64,000 nucleotides of DNA from assembly GCA_030549495.1 (NCBI GenBank), contig JAUIRK010001046.1:186001-250000 (forward strand), in the 5' to 3' direction. Positions 26,118-40,000 of this stretch are shown piece after piece. How positions within the stretch are numbered: position 1 is the first letter of the stretch; each line of letters starts with the position of its first letter. Under the pieces are notes generated by a model. The model searched no databases, was not told the origin of the DNA, and saw nothing but the letters and a program-made list of their open reading frames with translations. The stretch comes from Nectonema munidae (lineage: Eukaryota > Nematomorpha > Nectonematoida > Nectonematidae). The position numbers and the translations under genes were made by a program.

Positions 26118-27927
26118 ATAATATTTGCAAAGAGTAACATTTAAAGAATTTTTGTTAATCTTTTCGAAATTCATTAGAAGAGTATCACGATTTTAGAAAT
26201 GAAAAAATCAGAATCAGTTGTGAAGAATCGTCCCAAATCCTGTTTATTTCTGGTCTAAATCATTCAGTTCTTTTCTATTTAAAACAATAAAAAAAAATTT
26301 TACGTTTTTAAAAAGTTTTTTTTCTTGAAAAAACTGCCGAAGAACTCAAATCAATCTAATTAACGTTTTCCCAAAATTTTATTGACTCTAGACCCTGGTG
26401 GTTTGTCTAGTATGATTCGATACGCACTTACTTAATTCACTGTCAAATTCATCACACTTCTTTATATTATTCTTATATTATTATTTATATCTAATTTGAA
26501 GACTAATCATTTGCTTTCATTTTGAATTTAATTTTGTATACATAAAGCACACGATTTTCATTTCTTGGTTCACGGCTGTTACACTGTTCTTCAAAGGGTT
26601 AAGGAAGAATGAATGAATAAGATCATAAGGATTGCTATTTATCTACCCGCAAAACTTGCAAATATAATTTTGCAATTAATATTTTTTTGTTAGAACACCT
26701 TAAATACGTAAAATTTAAGTTATTTATCACCGTTTTCAGTGATTGAAGTTTGATTACTAAATTAAAAACTTTTAACCTCATTTTAACAAATTTATAAGCT
26801 TATAATGATTAAGGATTTATTATATCCTTATAATAAATAAGTATAAATTGTAAATTGTAAATAATAAATTGTTTTGTTCTTGTTCAAATTAAATACTCAA
26901 AAAACCGGAAATAAAATATAAACAAATTTATTTTTTTTTTCCAACCTCCCTATTTCCTTTTTTTAATTGTAAGGGAGGGGTTGGGGGGGAGGGGGGTAAA
27001 TGTTTGGGAAATTTTGGGTCCATAGATAAGATACACAAATAGTTCGTCAAGAAAATAGAAAAAATGAAACGCCAATGAAAGCATAGTCACAAGTACCAGA
27101 ACATGAAAATATAGTTGGGCAATTGCATTTTAAAAAAAACATCATATAAAACTACACAAGACATTGCAAAATGGGTTTAAAGTATATACGATGGTTCATC
27201 TCCAACCTGTATACTACGATGGTTTCTATTCCATGTACAAATGACTAGGGAGGCAATGTTCAACTTTCTGTTCATATTTTGCTAATGCCAATTCTACCCT
27301 AATCCGCTCACCAACAATAAGTTTCCAAAATTGTACACATTAATTAAGGCCCATTTAGAAATTACTTGAGGACTTGTCAACTATTATGCAAATTGAAGAA
27401 GAAATTTGAATAATTTATCGGTGGAGTGTTTTTGTTTAGTTTTTTGCTACTACTTATTCAGGTAGATTACTTTTTAATATTTAATTATAATGAAAAACTA
27501 CAAGTTCAAGAAAGGGGTGCGAATATACAATAATATTTTTAAGGAGTCCTAGAGTAGAATGAAATAGATTGGAAACCACTTTTCTTAAATTTAGAAACTT
27601 TTTTCTTCTTTTTTATCACCTAAGAAATGTTAGCTTAATCGAATTAAGGTAACACTTAACAATCTTTTATAATATTTTGACATTTATTAAAACGTATGAA
27701 AGTTTATTGGGTATAACATGTTTTCTCCGACAAAATTATTAACATGCATGAGAAATTACTAGTTCTGGACAGAAATGGGAAAACGTGGTTAAGAAATGAG
27801 AGCTTAGTCAATTAGACTAAACTACAAATACAAACTAATAGAACATTTTAATAAGTTGAAAATAGTTTAAATATTTTTTCTTGCGCAAATTTTGTTGCAT
27901 TTTTACATCAGTGATCGTTTGTTTCAG
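26118..27927. other. Noncoding stretch 5' of the first channel exon found
   Basis: Mostly AT-rich. A G-rich patch (26970-26997) pairs with a C-rich patch at 26941-26950 as CCAACCTCCCT/AGGGAGGGGTTGG. From 27015 to about 27190 the sequence resembles 32620-32735 (GTTCGTCAAGAAAA and later TTTAAAGTATATA), so it is a partial copy of that repeat. Confidence 0.5.
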
Positions 27928-28025
27928 CATATTAAACTACTTCGAACAACATGACGACAGCTACAAAATTCTCGACTCTTTGATGAAGACGTATGACAAG
28001 CGAAAATGGCCAAACTACGATATTC
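27928..28025 (+). CDS. Channel exon 1 of those found: N-terminal helix region
   Basis: The acceptor is TTTCAG at 27922-27927 and the donor is GTAAGA. The exon encodes the N-terminal helix segment with [17 protein letters not shown], matching the ILD..L..YD.R..P pattern of arthropod anion channels. It begins with the last base of a split codon, so an upstream coding exon must exist. The reading frame runs back into the polypyrimidine tract without an ATG. It ends with one base of an Arg codon. Confidence 0.88.
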
Positions 28026-31000
28026 GTAAGAATCAACTAAACAAATATTCTCTTTCTCTATTCTCCTTCATCCATTTTCTCTTTTTTTTATCTGATAACT
28101 TTTAGTTGATTTTGGGTAAGACTTTTTAAATCTTCTAAATCAAATAAATCGGGGATTGAAAAAAGTCGTGAAAAATGGATCTTTCTTCCTTACATTAATA
28201 ATACTAATATGAAAAATGGATTAAGGTTAAAAAGAAAAAAAAATTGGAGGTAGATTGTTCGAACCTTTTTTTTCAAATTCTAAAATAAAAGTATCATAGA
28301 GTGTTTTCATCGAGAAGGCGCAATTGCTCCTTGTGTCGAACTATGAAGAAAGGAGGCTTGATGCGGGATCGAACCCAAGACCTTGAGTTATCGAAGCCCA
28401 GTATCTAACCAACCTCACTCACTCCCCCAAATGTCTCTTATTTTATAGAAATAAGGGAATAAAAAATTTACATTCTTTTACATCCACAAGATCCCCGTTG
28501 TTAAGCGCCTCTCCAATACGGAACATATGGCATCAATAGATTAGGATGTAGGTGAAGCGCGTGAAACAGTTGTGCTAGCGAAAGAAACAAGTTATATTTC
28601 AATTCATCCCAATTTTCCCATCACCTTACTTGTATTCATAGTTTAGGGTTTTCGAATAGCGAAAGCAGTAACATTTTATACTGGTGTGCATCCATTAGTG
28701 CCGGATTAACATAGTAGCAGATGTAGCAGCTGCTATAGGCCCCGCGCTTAGTTGATTTTTTTTTTTTAACTTTGTAATATCTTTTAGTTTTCTTCAATTC
28801 TTCTTTTATATTTCCTCAATAAATTTTTGCTCTTGAATTTTGTCGTTTTTATCTTTTTTTGTAGAATCTAGATCAATTTTATTAAAAAAATTGTACTTCT
28901 TGACTATCATTTGTAAATTTAATCGATCTGCTACAGGCCCTGCACTAGGTAGATCCGGCACTGGCATTCATGAAACCTTTTAACCCGTTAACGACCAGAA
29001 TAATCAATCAGACGATATCTAATGTATTAAAGAGCTTTGATAAACGCAGACGATTTTATTTTTGTAAAGTCGACTATAGTCGACATTGGGCGTTAACGGG
29101 TTAAAGGGAATTGTTATGTGTGATTCACCCAAAAAGTATTTTGGAGATTAAGCTTTTTTAAATTATAAAAAGTTCATTATATTTATGATTCTATTTTGTT
29201 TATTTGCAATTCTATTCAACAGAATGATTAACTCATAAAAATATTTTGAAATTGAATTAAAAAAGTAAATAACCAACTGATTAATATAACGTTTTTTAAT
29301 TAAATAATACATTTCCTGGACTACAACTATCAAACTAATCAAATAAATTACTAAACTCTCCAGATCCCTCTTATGTAGGTATTCATCTGACGCGCACTCG
29401 GAGCGCGTACAAAACTCCAACAACCTGTTAACGCCCAGAGTCGACTATAGTCGACTTTACAAAAATAAAATCGTCTGCGTTTATCAAAGCTCTTTAATCT
29501 TCTGCTTTACATTAGATATCGTCTGATTATTCTGGTCGTTAACTGGATTTAGTTATTCATTAATATTCTAATTTCTTACTACTACGACTCTTGTTTTCTT
29601 AAAATCTCCGGCTCGAGCTCCACAATTCTACTTTTCAGAATAATTTTATGGGTTTCAAGGAAAATTATGTTTGACTTATTGTCTAGCGTTGCTTAATGTC
29701 TTAATTTTTTGTATATAGTTTTATTCAATACTATTTAAAGCAAGATTATTTTACGCTATAGAAATATTGTCTTTGTGCCCCATTTGTCATGACGTCGTTT
29801 TTTAATATTCGATTTCAAATTAAAAAACTTTAAATTTTAAACCGTCAAATTTAAAATAAAGAAAAAGTCAAGTTAACACTGTATTCTACTATTTTAAACT
29901 GCGTGTCAATAAGCTAATCAACAACCAAAAGTTGTATTTTTCTTTATATTTTTAATTTAATACAATTTAAATTTACACAGTAATTAACACGACACTCGAT
30001 ATTATGCCTCTTCTATATTGTAGAAAGGCATGAACTTCATTCAAAAAGAACTAACACAGCAAAAACAGTGCTATGTGTGTGTTGTGTAATTTCCTTCTTC
30101 CCATACATCCTCCTACTTTGGTCGAATCGGACATAAATTATAGGGCGAGCAAAAATTGACCTAATAACTCAAAAAATATTGTCTTTTTTGTAAAAAAAAC
30201 TTGACTTTTTGGCAGAAAAAATTGACTTTTTCAAAAAAAAGTTTTTTTAACTTGCAAAAAAAGAACTGAAGCCTGATAGCGTCTTTAACAGAGTTTCGGA
30301 GCCACGAAAAAAAATTTCTGGCTCCGGGGTTATGTTTTTTAGCTCCGGTGTGAGTTCCAACACGCTCTTATAGTTAAGTGTATATTTTTAAAAAATTTAA
30401 TAAAAAATAACCAAGAAAACAGTTAGGATTAGAGAATATATGCGTGTTTTACTTGAAATTAACATTTGCGCTAGCTTTCATCTAAAAAACGTCTTTGAAA
30501 TGTGAGTGGTTAAATCATGCGGAGCCAGTTAGTGGAGGCGTATTTAAATTTTTACGCCTCCGATTCCATGTAGAAAAATTCATCGGCTCAGCCATCGCAA
30601 TCCTGATTTTTAGTACTTTTTAAATCATGGCCTCTTTTTCTTCTATAAATAATAAAAAGAACAAAATTTAACTTAAAAAATTCAAAGTTATTGACCCTTA
30701 TACTTCAAAATATTGACTTTATTTGTTAAAAAATTCACTTAAAAATTATTTTAAGCTTTTTTATTTAGAAGAATTGAAATACACAAGGAAATAATTAAAT
30801 ATATTAGAAGAAAAATTTGTATCTTTTGCTAGAAGCTTTTTTAACATCGAAAATGATCTTTCTACAGGACAAGGTGTAGCTTGACAATTTTGTAACTCTG
30901 CATAAGTACTGGGAGAAATGTTTAGCTTTTTCAATTCTATAATATCTTTAATATCGTTCTTTTCAAACCTTTTATTCAAATAATTTTTAACTCCACAATC

Positions 31001-34000
31001 ATCGTGATCAAACTTGATAGAGTAAAAAGTCTTGATGCATCTTTTATGCTAAAAGAAGTTTTTTATCTTTTATGTTAAGCAGTTGTTTATGTAATTTTAA
31101 ACAACTGATGCTTTCTCTTTCTTAACCAAAATTCCATTTTTGCATTCAAAAAAATTTACAATTTCTTTTATTTTTGGTAAGTGATCGCAGTAGTAAGAAG
31201 CAGCGTTCAGCCAGCTTGCCCATCTTGTAACAATTGGAGAAACACTTGATCAAAAAGGTTTGTAAAAAAATTGACATAAAAAAATTATTGAATTTTAAAA
31301 GAAAAAAAATTTACTTTATTAACACCTTAAAAAATTTTAAAAATAATCGAAAATTAAGTAAATATATAATAAATAATTGTTTCTAACAAACTAAAAAACA
31401 AAATAAAAAATTGACTTTATTGACTTTATTCGCCCTAAAACATATGAAATGTTTTAGTTACTGAAGAATAGAAATAACATCTAAATTTTCTCAAATTATC
31501 CGCATCTCAAAATAATTCTACCCGCAATTTTTTTATGTGAGTACCCGCGGGTACCCTAATTTGCGGGCGCCCGCGTAGCCTCGCGAGCTTGCAATGCACA
31601 CACCTACCAGTACTCAAATTAGTACATCAAATTGTTGAACACGACCAACATTGTATTGAAGCTATTCCGAAGAAAGAAACAAAAACAAAGGGTAGACTTG
31701 ATATTTAGCAAATATCTTTGTAATGAAATCATATTTGATGCTCTGGATAAGAAGAAAACCTTTTTTAGTATACCTGATGTGCCTGAAAAGATGTTTTTTG
31801 ATGATAGTTATGGAGAAAATTTAAGATTTTCTTGAAAATACTAGTTAAAGGAAAATCGGCAAAACTTTTAAAAGCAAAGCTACAAAGAGACATGAATTTG
31901 TTGCAGATCAAAAAAATTTCTGAGTCAAATAAACATCTTTATAAGAAGAAATTTGGACGAAGAATATTGATTTTTTGGTTGATTCCTAAAAAAAGTTTTA
32001 CGAATACTAAATAAATTCTAATGTGGCTGAATTAAACTAAGTTTATATTCAATTTTTACTTAATTAATTAATTGAGCATTTTCAAGCTATTTAAACTTTG
32101 AAGGCCAATAATACTGCATGTTTTTGCGCACGTGACAATTCCAAACCGTAGCATAAACGAAAAAGAACTTACCAACCATAAAGAATTAAAGATGCCAACA
32201 AAGACAAACAATATTATTAAGAAGACGCACCATATGAACACTGATATGTAATTAATTAATACATCCAACTTAGCTGCGCAAATTATTTTTTTCATCGTTT
32301 GCAAGAATACCTTTTAAATTCCATAAGCTTCTATTTTTATTTAATGAAATAATATTTGTTTCTTTATTATCCTTTGATTCAGCGTTTATCTTAGAAACAT
32401 CGAAGGATTTGGATAACTAGAGGATCTTTCTCTATTTTCAGTGAAAGTTGTGCGACTGTTGAAACAAAAAAAAGATACGGTTTTTTAAAAAAAAATTCTA
32501 AATCTTAAGTATGAAGGTCAACTGTGAGTAGGCAGTCTGGTGATGGTAATTAATACATTTTCATTAACCGGATAATACATCATTGATTAATCCGTTAATT
32601 TTCGGTTCGTAGATTACATAAGATACAAAAAGCGTTCGTCAAGAAAACGGGATGTCGTTTTTAAAAAACGATTATATAATTACACAATACATTGTATTAC
32701 AGTAGTAGTTTTAAAGTATATTTATATTCGATTTGATATATGAATCAGTTACTTTTGTTTAATGAGAAATCGTTATTGAAAATCCGAGTATTGAGTTACT
32801 GACCACAATGATTATTATGATTTTCTAAAAGTTTTGCTAGTTGAATTAACTGAGGAATTACGGTTCAGTTACGGTGAATTATTCGGCCTTATTCACCAGT
32901 TATAATCGTTCACCGAATACCATCACTAGTACGCACCCATATAAGTTTTTCGGGGCGATGCGATACGTATAAAGAAATACCAGATGTCGGTATCACATAT
33001 ATGAACAGAATAATCGTCCATAATTGGATAGAGCTGAATCCAGTTCAGGATAACTAAATCAATACCCAACACTTCCACTTCTTAGCACTTTTACTTGGTG
33101 CAGCGCTTTGCTTGAAGTCATCATCGCCAAGAAAAATAATATGCATTCTTTTGAAATCGTCATCACAGTAATAGAATCAACCAACTCTATGACACGTCAA
33201 TACAATTCCTGGAGTCAGAGTGTGAAACGTCGTGATGGCGTGCTGACTTCTTCTCTTCAAAGCATCAACTATTACTTTATTGAAATAATTAAATTTTCTT
33301 CAATCCCACTACTTTTTGTATTTTTCCCCTTGAGAAGAAAAAAGTTAGATTACATGTTTTTTATGCATCCATCCACTACTCTCACAAGCTGTAAAAAAGA
33401 AAAGTTACCACTTATTCAAGACACAGAGAGAGATAAACTAGACACAAAGGAGAAGAAATGTAAGGAATTGAATTATTCTTGTTGTGTTGAGATAACAATT
33501 CTTGTGCGTGAATTGATGTCACAACGAAAATAAAAACGACAAAACATACATGAAATCATGATCTCTCTCTCTTTCTCTTTTTCTACAATAAACTTGTTAA
33601 CATGAAAGTGATATATGATAAAAAATAATAATTGGTCACTTTTAATTTGTAGAAATGAACTCTTGCCTTTCAATGAGTCAATGCCACATACCCTCTTTCT
33701 TATATTCGCCATGATAATTGTCCATGCGGATATTTACTCTGCTACTCTATGAATGATTTTCAACTAATTACACATTTTTTAACCCAGCCAATTAACTTAT
33801 TGAGTAACTGACTAATTAACGCATTTACGCAAAACAGCTCTTCAATGAATCCGAAGAAATGAAAACGGTTTGATTTAAATTATATAAAATTCTACGATTT
33901 TATATTTCCTTTGTAATTTCTCCATAAAATAATATTAAAAAAGAGAGCAGACTATTAGTCTTAAAATTTCCTATTCTCAAAGAGTTTAAGAGGTAAGTAG

Positions 34001-37000
34001 TTGGTTATTAATAAGGTCAGTATGTAAGTTGGTCAAAGTTAATCAGGTATCGATTTTATAACATTTTTTCTCAATTTGAAAGTGGAAATAATTACTCTGA
34101 AAAATAATTTGTATGTGAACGCGAAAATCCCAAATTAAGGAGCCTAGTTGATGATCATAAATTTAAAGAAACACGCTAAAGATTATACTCATGGTTTGCT
34201 TCCACATTTATATATGAATCAGGTTTTTAAACGATGAAGATTTTTAAATCTATATAGATCACTACTATTTACTGATGCTGGCGCCCGAACACCGTTCAAC
34301 GATAAGAAAATGTTGCACCTACTTACAAAAGCGTAAACATCATTGTCCTAGCTAGAGTATTACTTAAAGATATTACCCATATTACACACGGAAAATTTAC
34401 TCATATGTTACGGGTTTCTTTCATAAAATGAAACTAATTCTGATTGAACTTGGAAGAGAAGGAACCGATCTTCAGCCACCGCCGCCGCCGCCTTCCCTTC
34501 TGAATCCACCAATCCATTTGGACGTGGGTAACCATGGAGCGACAGAGTTTGTTTTCTAGTTTACCATGGTTATTCCTGGAGATATTACGTGGATATCCAC
34601 ACCGTAATTGTAATCTAGGGCCTAGCCTTTGTCTAATTTGACTAACTACAAGGCATCAGTAACTAGGCTTATTTGAAGGCAGCCTTACTCGCCTGTCACG
34701 ATATCGTGCTGAACATGGAGCATTTTAACTTGAAGAAAGGAGTCACTCAATCTGCTACTCCGTCTCACTATTTCGTGGCTCTTCGTTCGGGGCTATTTCA
34801 TCAAACTAAGCGTGCTTATGTTGCAGCTAACTACCCTATCTGATGACAGTTCTACTATCCACAACATGTGGGACCCGCCCTCTAGCTGTTCCAGCTCACC
34901 CGAGAAATCCTGAATCCACCACTGCCTAAGAATAGATGCACATTTTTCAATAACGATTCATTTGTTCCTCATTTAACAAAAGTAACTGATTCATATATCA
35001 AATCAAAAAAACCTTACTCAATTCAAAATGAGAAAGAAAGAAAGAACGAAAGATTTATTCAAGAAAAAATGCATAAAAAAATAACAAATTATAAAGTGTA
35101 ATAAAAAAAAACCTTTCCGATGGTGCAGATTGGCTCAGACACTTATATAATAAACAATAAACAATTACATCAAAATTCGGATTTTTCAAAAGGCCTGATG
35201 GAGCCGCTAAGATGAAATCCAAAATGAGATCTAATTATGTATGCATTCAATTTACTTAGTTCCATATAGTATAGGCTTGGTGTATATCAAACTCTCTATT
35301 CTTAAATTTGAAAGTAAAAGACGTGTATTTTTTTTCAGGCGACAAAACAAACGTTTCCATCGACATTAATATCAACAGCTTGAGTACTCTGAGTGCTTCA
35401 TCCATGGTAAGACTTTTCTAACTTAGACTTGCGAGAGGGTGCGAAATAATGAAATTTTGGCTGATTGTAATTTACTGCCGGTGGCATGGTGGTTAGACCT
35501 CAGAGTTTTCATTCCAAAGGTCTCGGATTCTATTCTCATTGTACCCGAAATAAAATTTCTTTTTGTTTAATCTTTTGCCATCGTGTTAACGCCAGGAAGG
35601 GCATCTGGTCAAAAAATGCACCACGGTTGAAATAAAAGTCAGACAAATTTGTGTGGTAAGGTGTTTTACACTGTGGATACGGGAATACGAAATTTTTAAT
35701 TTACCTTTTACAGCCTCTTCTAGACCTTCACCAATAAATTATTGAATTGTCTTTTAAATGGTTTCCAAACTCGTTTCTTCGTTCATGTGTTAGTGTCTTT
35801 TGATTTTGTATGAATCTTTGACTCTTGAATTTTTCTTCGATTTGGGTTGATGTACAGTAAAATGTGTGTGTGTGTGTGTGTGTGAAAAATTGCCATGAAT
35901 GTTTTGTCCATGTGTGTTGTGAAATAGAATAGAGGTTGTGTGACTCTTTAAAAATTTGTAAGCAATTGTAATGAATTTAGTTTAAATTGGCAATACACTT
36001 GTTAATCAAAGTATACAGTTGATTTACTACTCGTTAACGCTTATTTTGCTAATTAACTGTCAAAATATAAAAATATTAACTCTCATTCTTGAACTAAAAT
36101 TTGGAGTACATAAACATTATTTTTAAAATGTTTAAATGCAGGTGAGATTCAACCTATCTACGTCTATTTATTTGCTACATTTGTTAATTAGGGATAAAAA
36201 AAGAATCGAATAAAATTAAAAAAAATTAACAAAGAGCATTTTATAATATTATGGAGGCTTAAAAATATGTTCATTTTTAAAATTAAAATAAAAAATGACC
36301 CAATTTTTTTCTCAAAAATGGGGATTTTTTTTTGCTTACAAATCAAGTTAATATCTTTTAAAAAGTTAAGCTAAATAAAGCAAAACTTCAAAATGAGAAT
36401 CAAGTTTAAACTTGAAATGAACAAAGAATAACCAAATTTTTACCGAAGCGTATTTTTGAAAAATGGCGCGATATATTACCGGCATTTCGCTAATAAAAAT
36501 ACTGAACATTTTTAATAAAGAAAAATGTGACTATTTGAATTTTATTTTTTACCAACATCATTCTATACTCATACTTTTTCTCTGGTGTTTCTTGCAAAAG
36601 TAAGTAGTGAAAAGTTTTTGTGACAACTTTCTACCAGTCCTTCATTATTCCTCTTTTCATTGCCTCAATAGTTTGTCCATATACATTATACATATCCATC
36701 ATGATTATGACTTTTAGCCATTTTTATAATCATATACTTTCTTTGTGTAGAGGGAACACAGCACAATCGCTCAGATGCTTGCTGTCTTTACATTCTATTT
36801 CTTTTTATCAAGGATAAAAGAGATGAATTGTTTTAGAGTTTCTTTTTCTTCTTCTTTAAATTCATTATTGACTTCTCCTCTTTTATTAAAACCTTTTTAT
36901 CTAATAAGATAAATGCCTTTTTTTAATTGTTTTTTACGTCTTGCGTGCTTAATTCCTCATATTTTGCATTTAGTTTGAGGATTTATTAGGAAGTTCTGGC

Positions 37001-40000
37001 ATTTAAGAGAACAACTCTGCATCGATATATAAACCATAAGAATGGCTAAAGAAAGCAAACTTTCACCATTAATTAATATGGAAAAGTACAAAAGAATGAA
37101 AAGTTATTTCATGAAACTTGTATCTATTATTTGAAGTTTAGGTGAAATGCAGTAGGCTTTTGATGAACACGGTTTTCAGTGGTCCCCTTTACACAATAGG
37201 GCAACTCTCATCAAATGTCTACCTTATCCAGATTTTGGCATTATCAAATCAGGACAAAATGGTATTGAAAAAATTCAAAAACAAAAATATATATTTCTTT
37301 TAAAAATAATTAATACAAAAAATACTTTAAAAGTAAAAAATGAGTTTTTATACTAAAAAAAATGGATAAACATTTTGGGCTAATTTTTTTCCAAATTCCT
37401 GTTTGGGCATAACAATTAGTGAAATAAAAATTGCGATTTTTATAAACCTCTGCGATTCGGTTGTTAAGAGACGTTAAAAGCGCGACAATCGCAAAAAACC
37501 AGGATATCTGGGAACCCTATTAGATAGAGTAAAATAGTAGTTCAATTTTTCTAAGAATTTATTAGATGTTCATAGTTTTAATATATGATTCTCAGTAAAC
37601 ATTAATTTTTAACATTTTCAGATTAGCTCCATTTTTTTCTTAAATACAAAACTTCAAATAGCTGTTTAGCGGAATTATTTCATGTAAGAAACTCCAAAAT
37701 TCTTATCCATACAAAATGTGATAAATATTTATAATGTTACGTGTAAGTAACGTTGTAAAAGTTTTGCCGGGGTTTTGATCGATCTTTTGCTCGATAAAAA
37801 TTAAATAGCTAAATTTATTATTTTGACCAATAATTATGTTATGTACGTCACGAGACATTTAGACAAACATAGAGAAAAATTATTCTCCATTGTCTAAATG
37901 CTCAACTAAAATATTCTTGTAATTACCAAACTATTCTGTTCTCTATTTGACGAATATTGGAAAGAATTGAGGAAAGAAGAGATAAATTAAAGCAAAAAAA
38001 AAAAATTAAAGATAATTAAAGTTTTTGAAAAATAAAAAAAGATATTTACTTTTAAAACAAATCAGCCTCCATTTTCTTCTTACTTTTGAATAAAATTAAT
38101 TGTTATTGCACTTATATTTAAAGATTTTTAAAGAAAAAGGTTTAAAAAATATTTCTTTGGAAGCGGTAGAAATTTTTCATAATTTTGTTAAGTTGAGATC
38201 TAGAATCCATTGGCGTAGCTTTTAAAGGTTCTTCGCAAACTTTCATCAGCCCCCATACAGTTGGGGATTTATTGTGGGGCGATTGCCTCTATCTCTCAAT
38301 TTTTGAGCAGAGCATGGGTTAGTTCTTCTTCAATCAAGTTTAGTTTGAATTTCCAAAAGATCTAAAATAGGATCTTTGATCTGTATATATTACATTTTAT
38401 AACAGATCATTTTAATAAAAACTTTGAGTTTTTTTCAAGTATAGGGGGTACGCCGGATACTGAAGGTTATTCGATATTCGGACCAATGCAGCATACTTCT
38501 TATAACCGGCCGGATAATTGCAAAACAAAATGATCATTTAATAATAATTAAACAATATTTAGGTAGCAAAACGAATTTATAATTTAATAATTAAATAATT
38601 GACCTTTAAAAAGACGGTGAAAGGCAAATTAGTGACAAAAGAGTTCTTTATTTAATAACAAATGAAAATTTCATACATGTAGGACTATTCCAGAAAATCA
38701 GCTTGTATACGAAATTTATCTTGAAAATTTCCTACCATTGTGGTGAATGAATAGAAGCATCTCTCCTATTAAAGACGAAAGTTTTATTCGTTTTTCTTCA
38801 AAAATGTTTACGTCTTCTGAAAAAAGACGCTCAGAGTATACTGATGATGCAGGTGTATTTAGCTGTCAGCTGTTTCAGCTTTATACTGAATTATTTTTAT
38901 AATTTTTACAATGATATATACAGCTAGGCCCGTAGCTAGAAAAAAATTAGGGTTAGCTAAAACTTAAAAATATAATATGAACAAATTGTCAAAATCTCTG
39001 TATATATAATTTATATTTATAATGCTTTTATCATTTCTTTCATTGGTCATCTATAAAAGAGAGTGAGATGTACTAAGATTAGTATAAATTGACAAAATAA
39101 TTCAATTTTGATGTAAATATTTTCTAAATTCAATCAATTATTTTTAATTTTATAAATTTATAAGGGCCATTTATCATTTTCCAAATCTTTTTGCACTAAT
39201 AGGATTTTGTTGCTAACATATATTGGCGTCAAAGATGGACGGATGAGCGCCTCAAGTTCAACAGCTCCGACGACGAACCCATCTTCATCATGACGGAGGA
39301 AGGACGAAAGAAGTTGTGGACACCGGACATCTTCTTCAAGAACGAAAAAAAGGCGAATCGCCACATGGTTCCTGTTCCCAATTTTTACATTCGAATTTTT
39401 CCAGATGGCAGATTACTATTTAGTCAGAGGTTTCTCTCTTTACTTTTTCTTTGTAATTAAGGGTTTATTGGAGCACTTGCTTCAGGAAATACGCGGGAAT
39501 GACAAATGGCGTGAAGCGGAAGTTTTCAAATGGCATAATGTATATTTAGTAGGAGCTATCGAAGTCCTGAAACTTGGGTGCCCTTTTGAAAGATCTTAAA
39601 CGCTTTTTTGCCATGTTTATGCCTAATCCAGTTGTTGGATCAGTTGCGGTGCTAAGGGAGTTAAACCCCTCCAATTTTTAATCAGCTCCATTCCTTCATA
39701 AAAACTTTTTCTCAGAGCAACAGCGATGAAATTTTATTAGGTTCTTGAATTTTCAAACTAGTAACAAAAGGTACGCTGTTGATTTGTAATCAGTCATGTC
39801 ATATCATAACACTTGTAGATTTGTATAGAGCGTAATCTTGCAAATTTACTGGAAGTAAAGCAACGTCTACAAAAATTGTCAAATTGTACGTACATATTCG
39901 GTGAAATGTCTCTTGGCCAAATGTTCGGTCTCGGTTGTTAGAGTACTAATTTCTCAATACTTAAGTAAATCTTAACATTTTTAGACTCACTGTCAAAGTG

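Noticed and set aside
27881-27927. Hydrophobic N-terminus ([15 protein letters not shown]) joined to channel exon 1, as a signal peptide
   Set aside because: It has no ATG and coincides with the polypyrimidine tract and CAG acceptor, so it is intron sequence that happens to look hydrophobic.
28365-28432. tRNA gene on the minus strand
   Set aside because: A and B boxes are present, but the acceptor and T-arm halves do not close and a SINE body follows.
33108-33533. 141-residue gene in the channel intron
   Set aside because: It starts with TTG, has no recognisable domain, and runs through low-complexity CT-rich sequence at its end.
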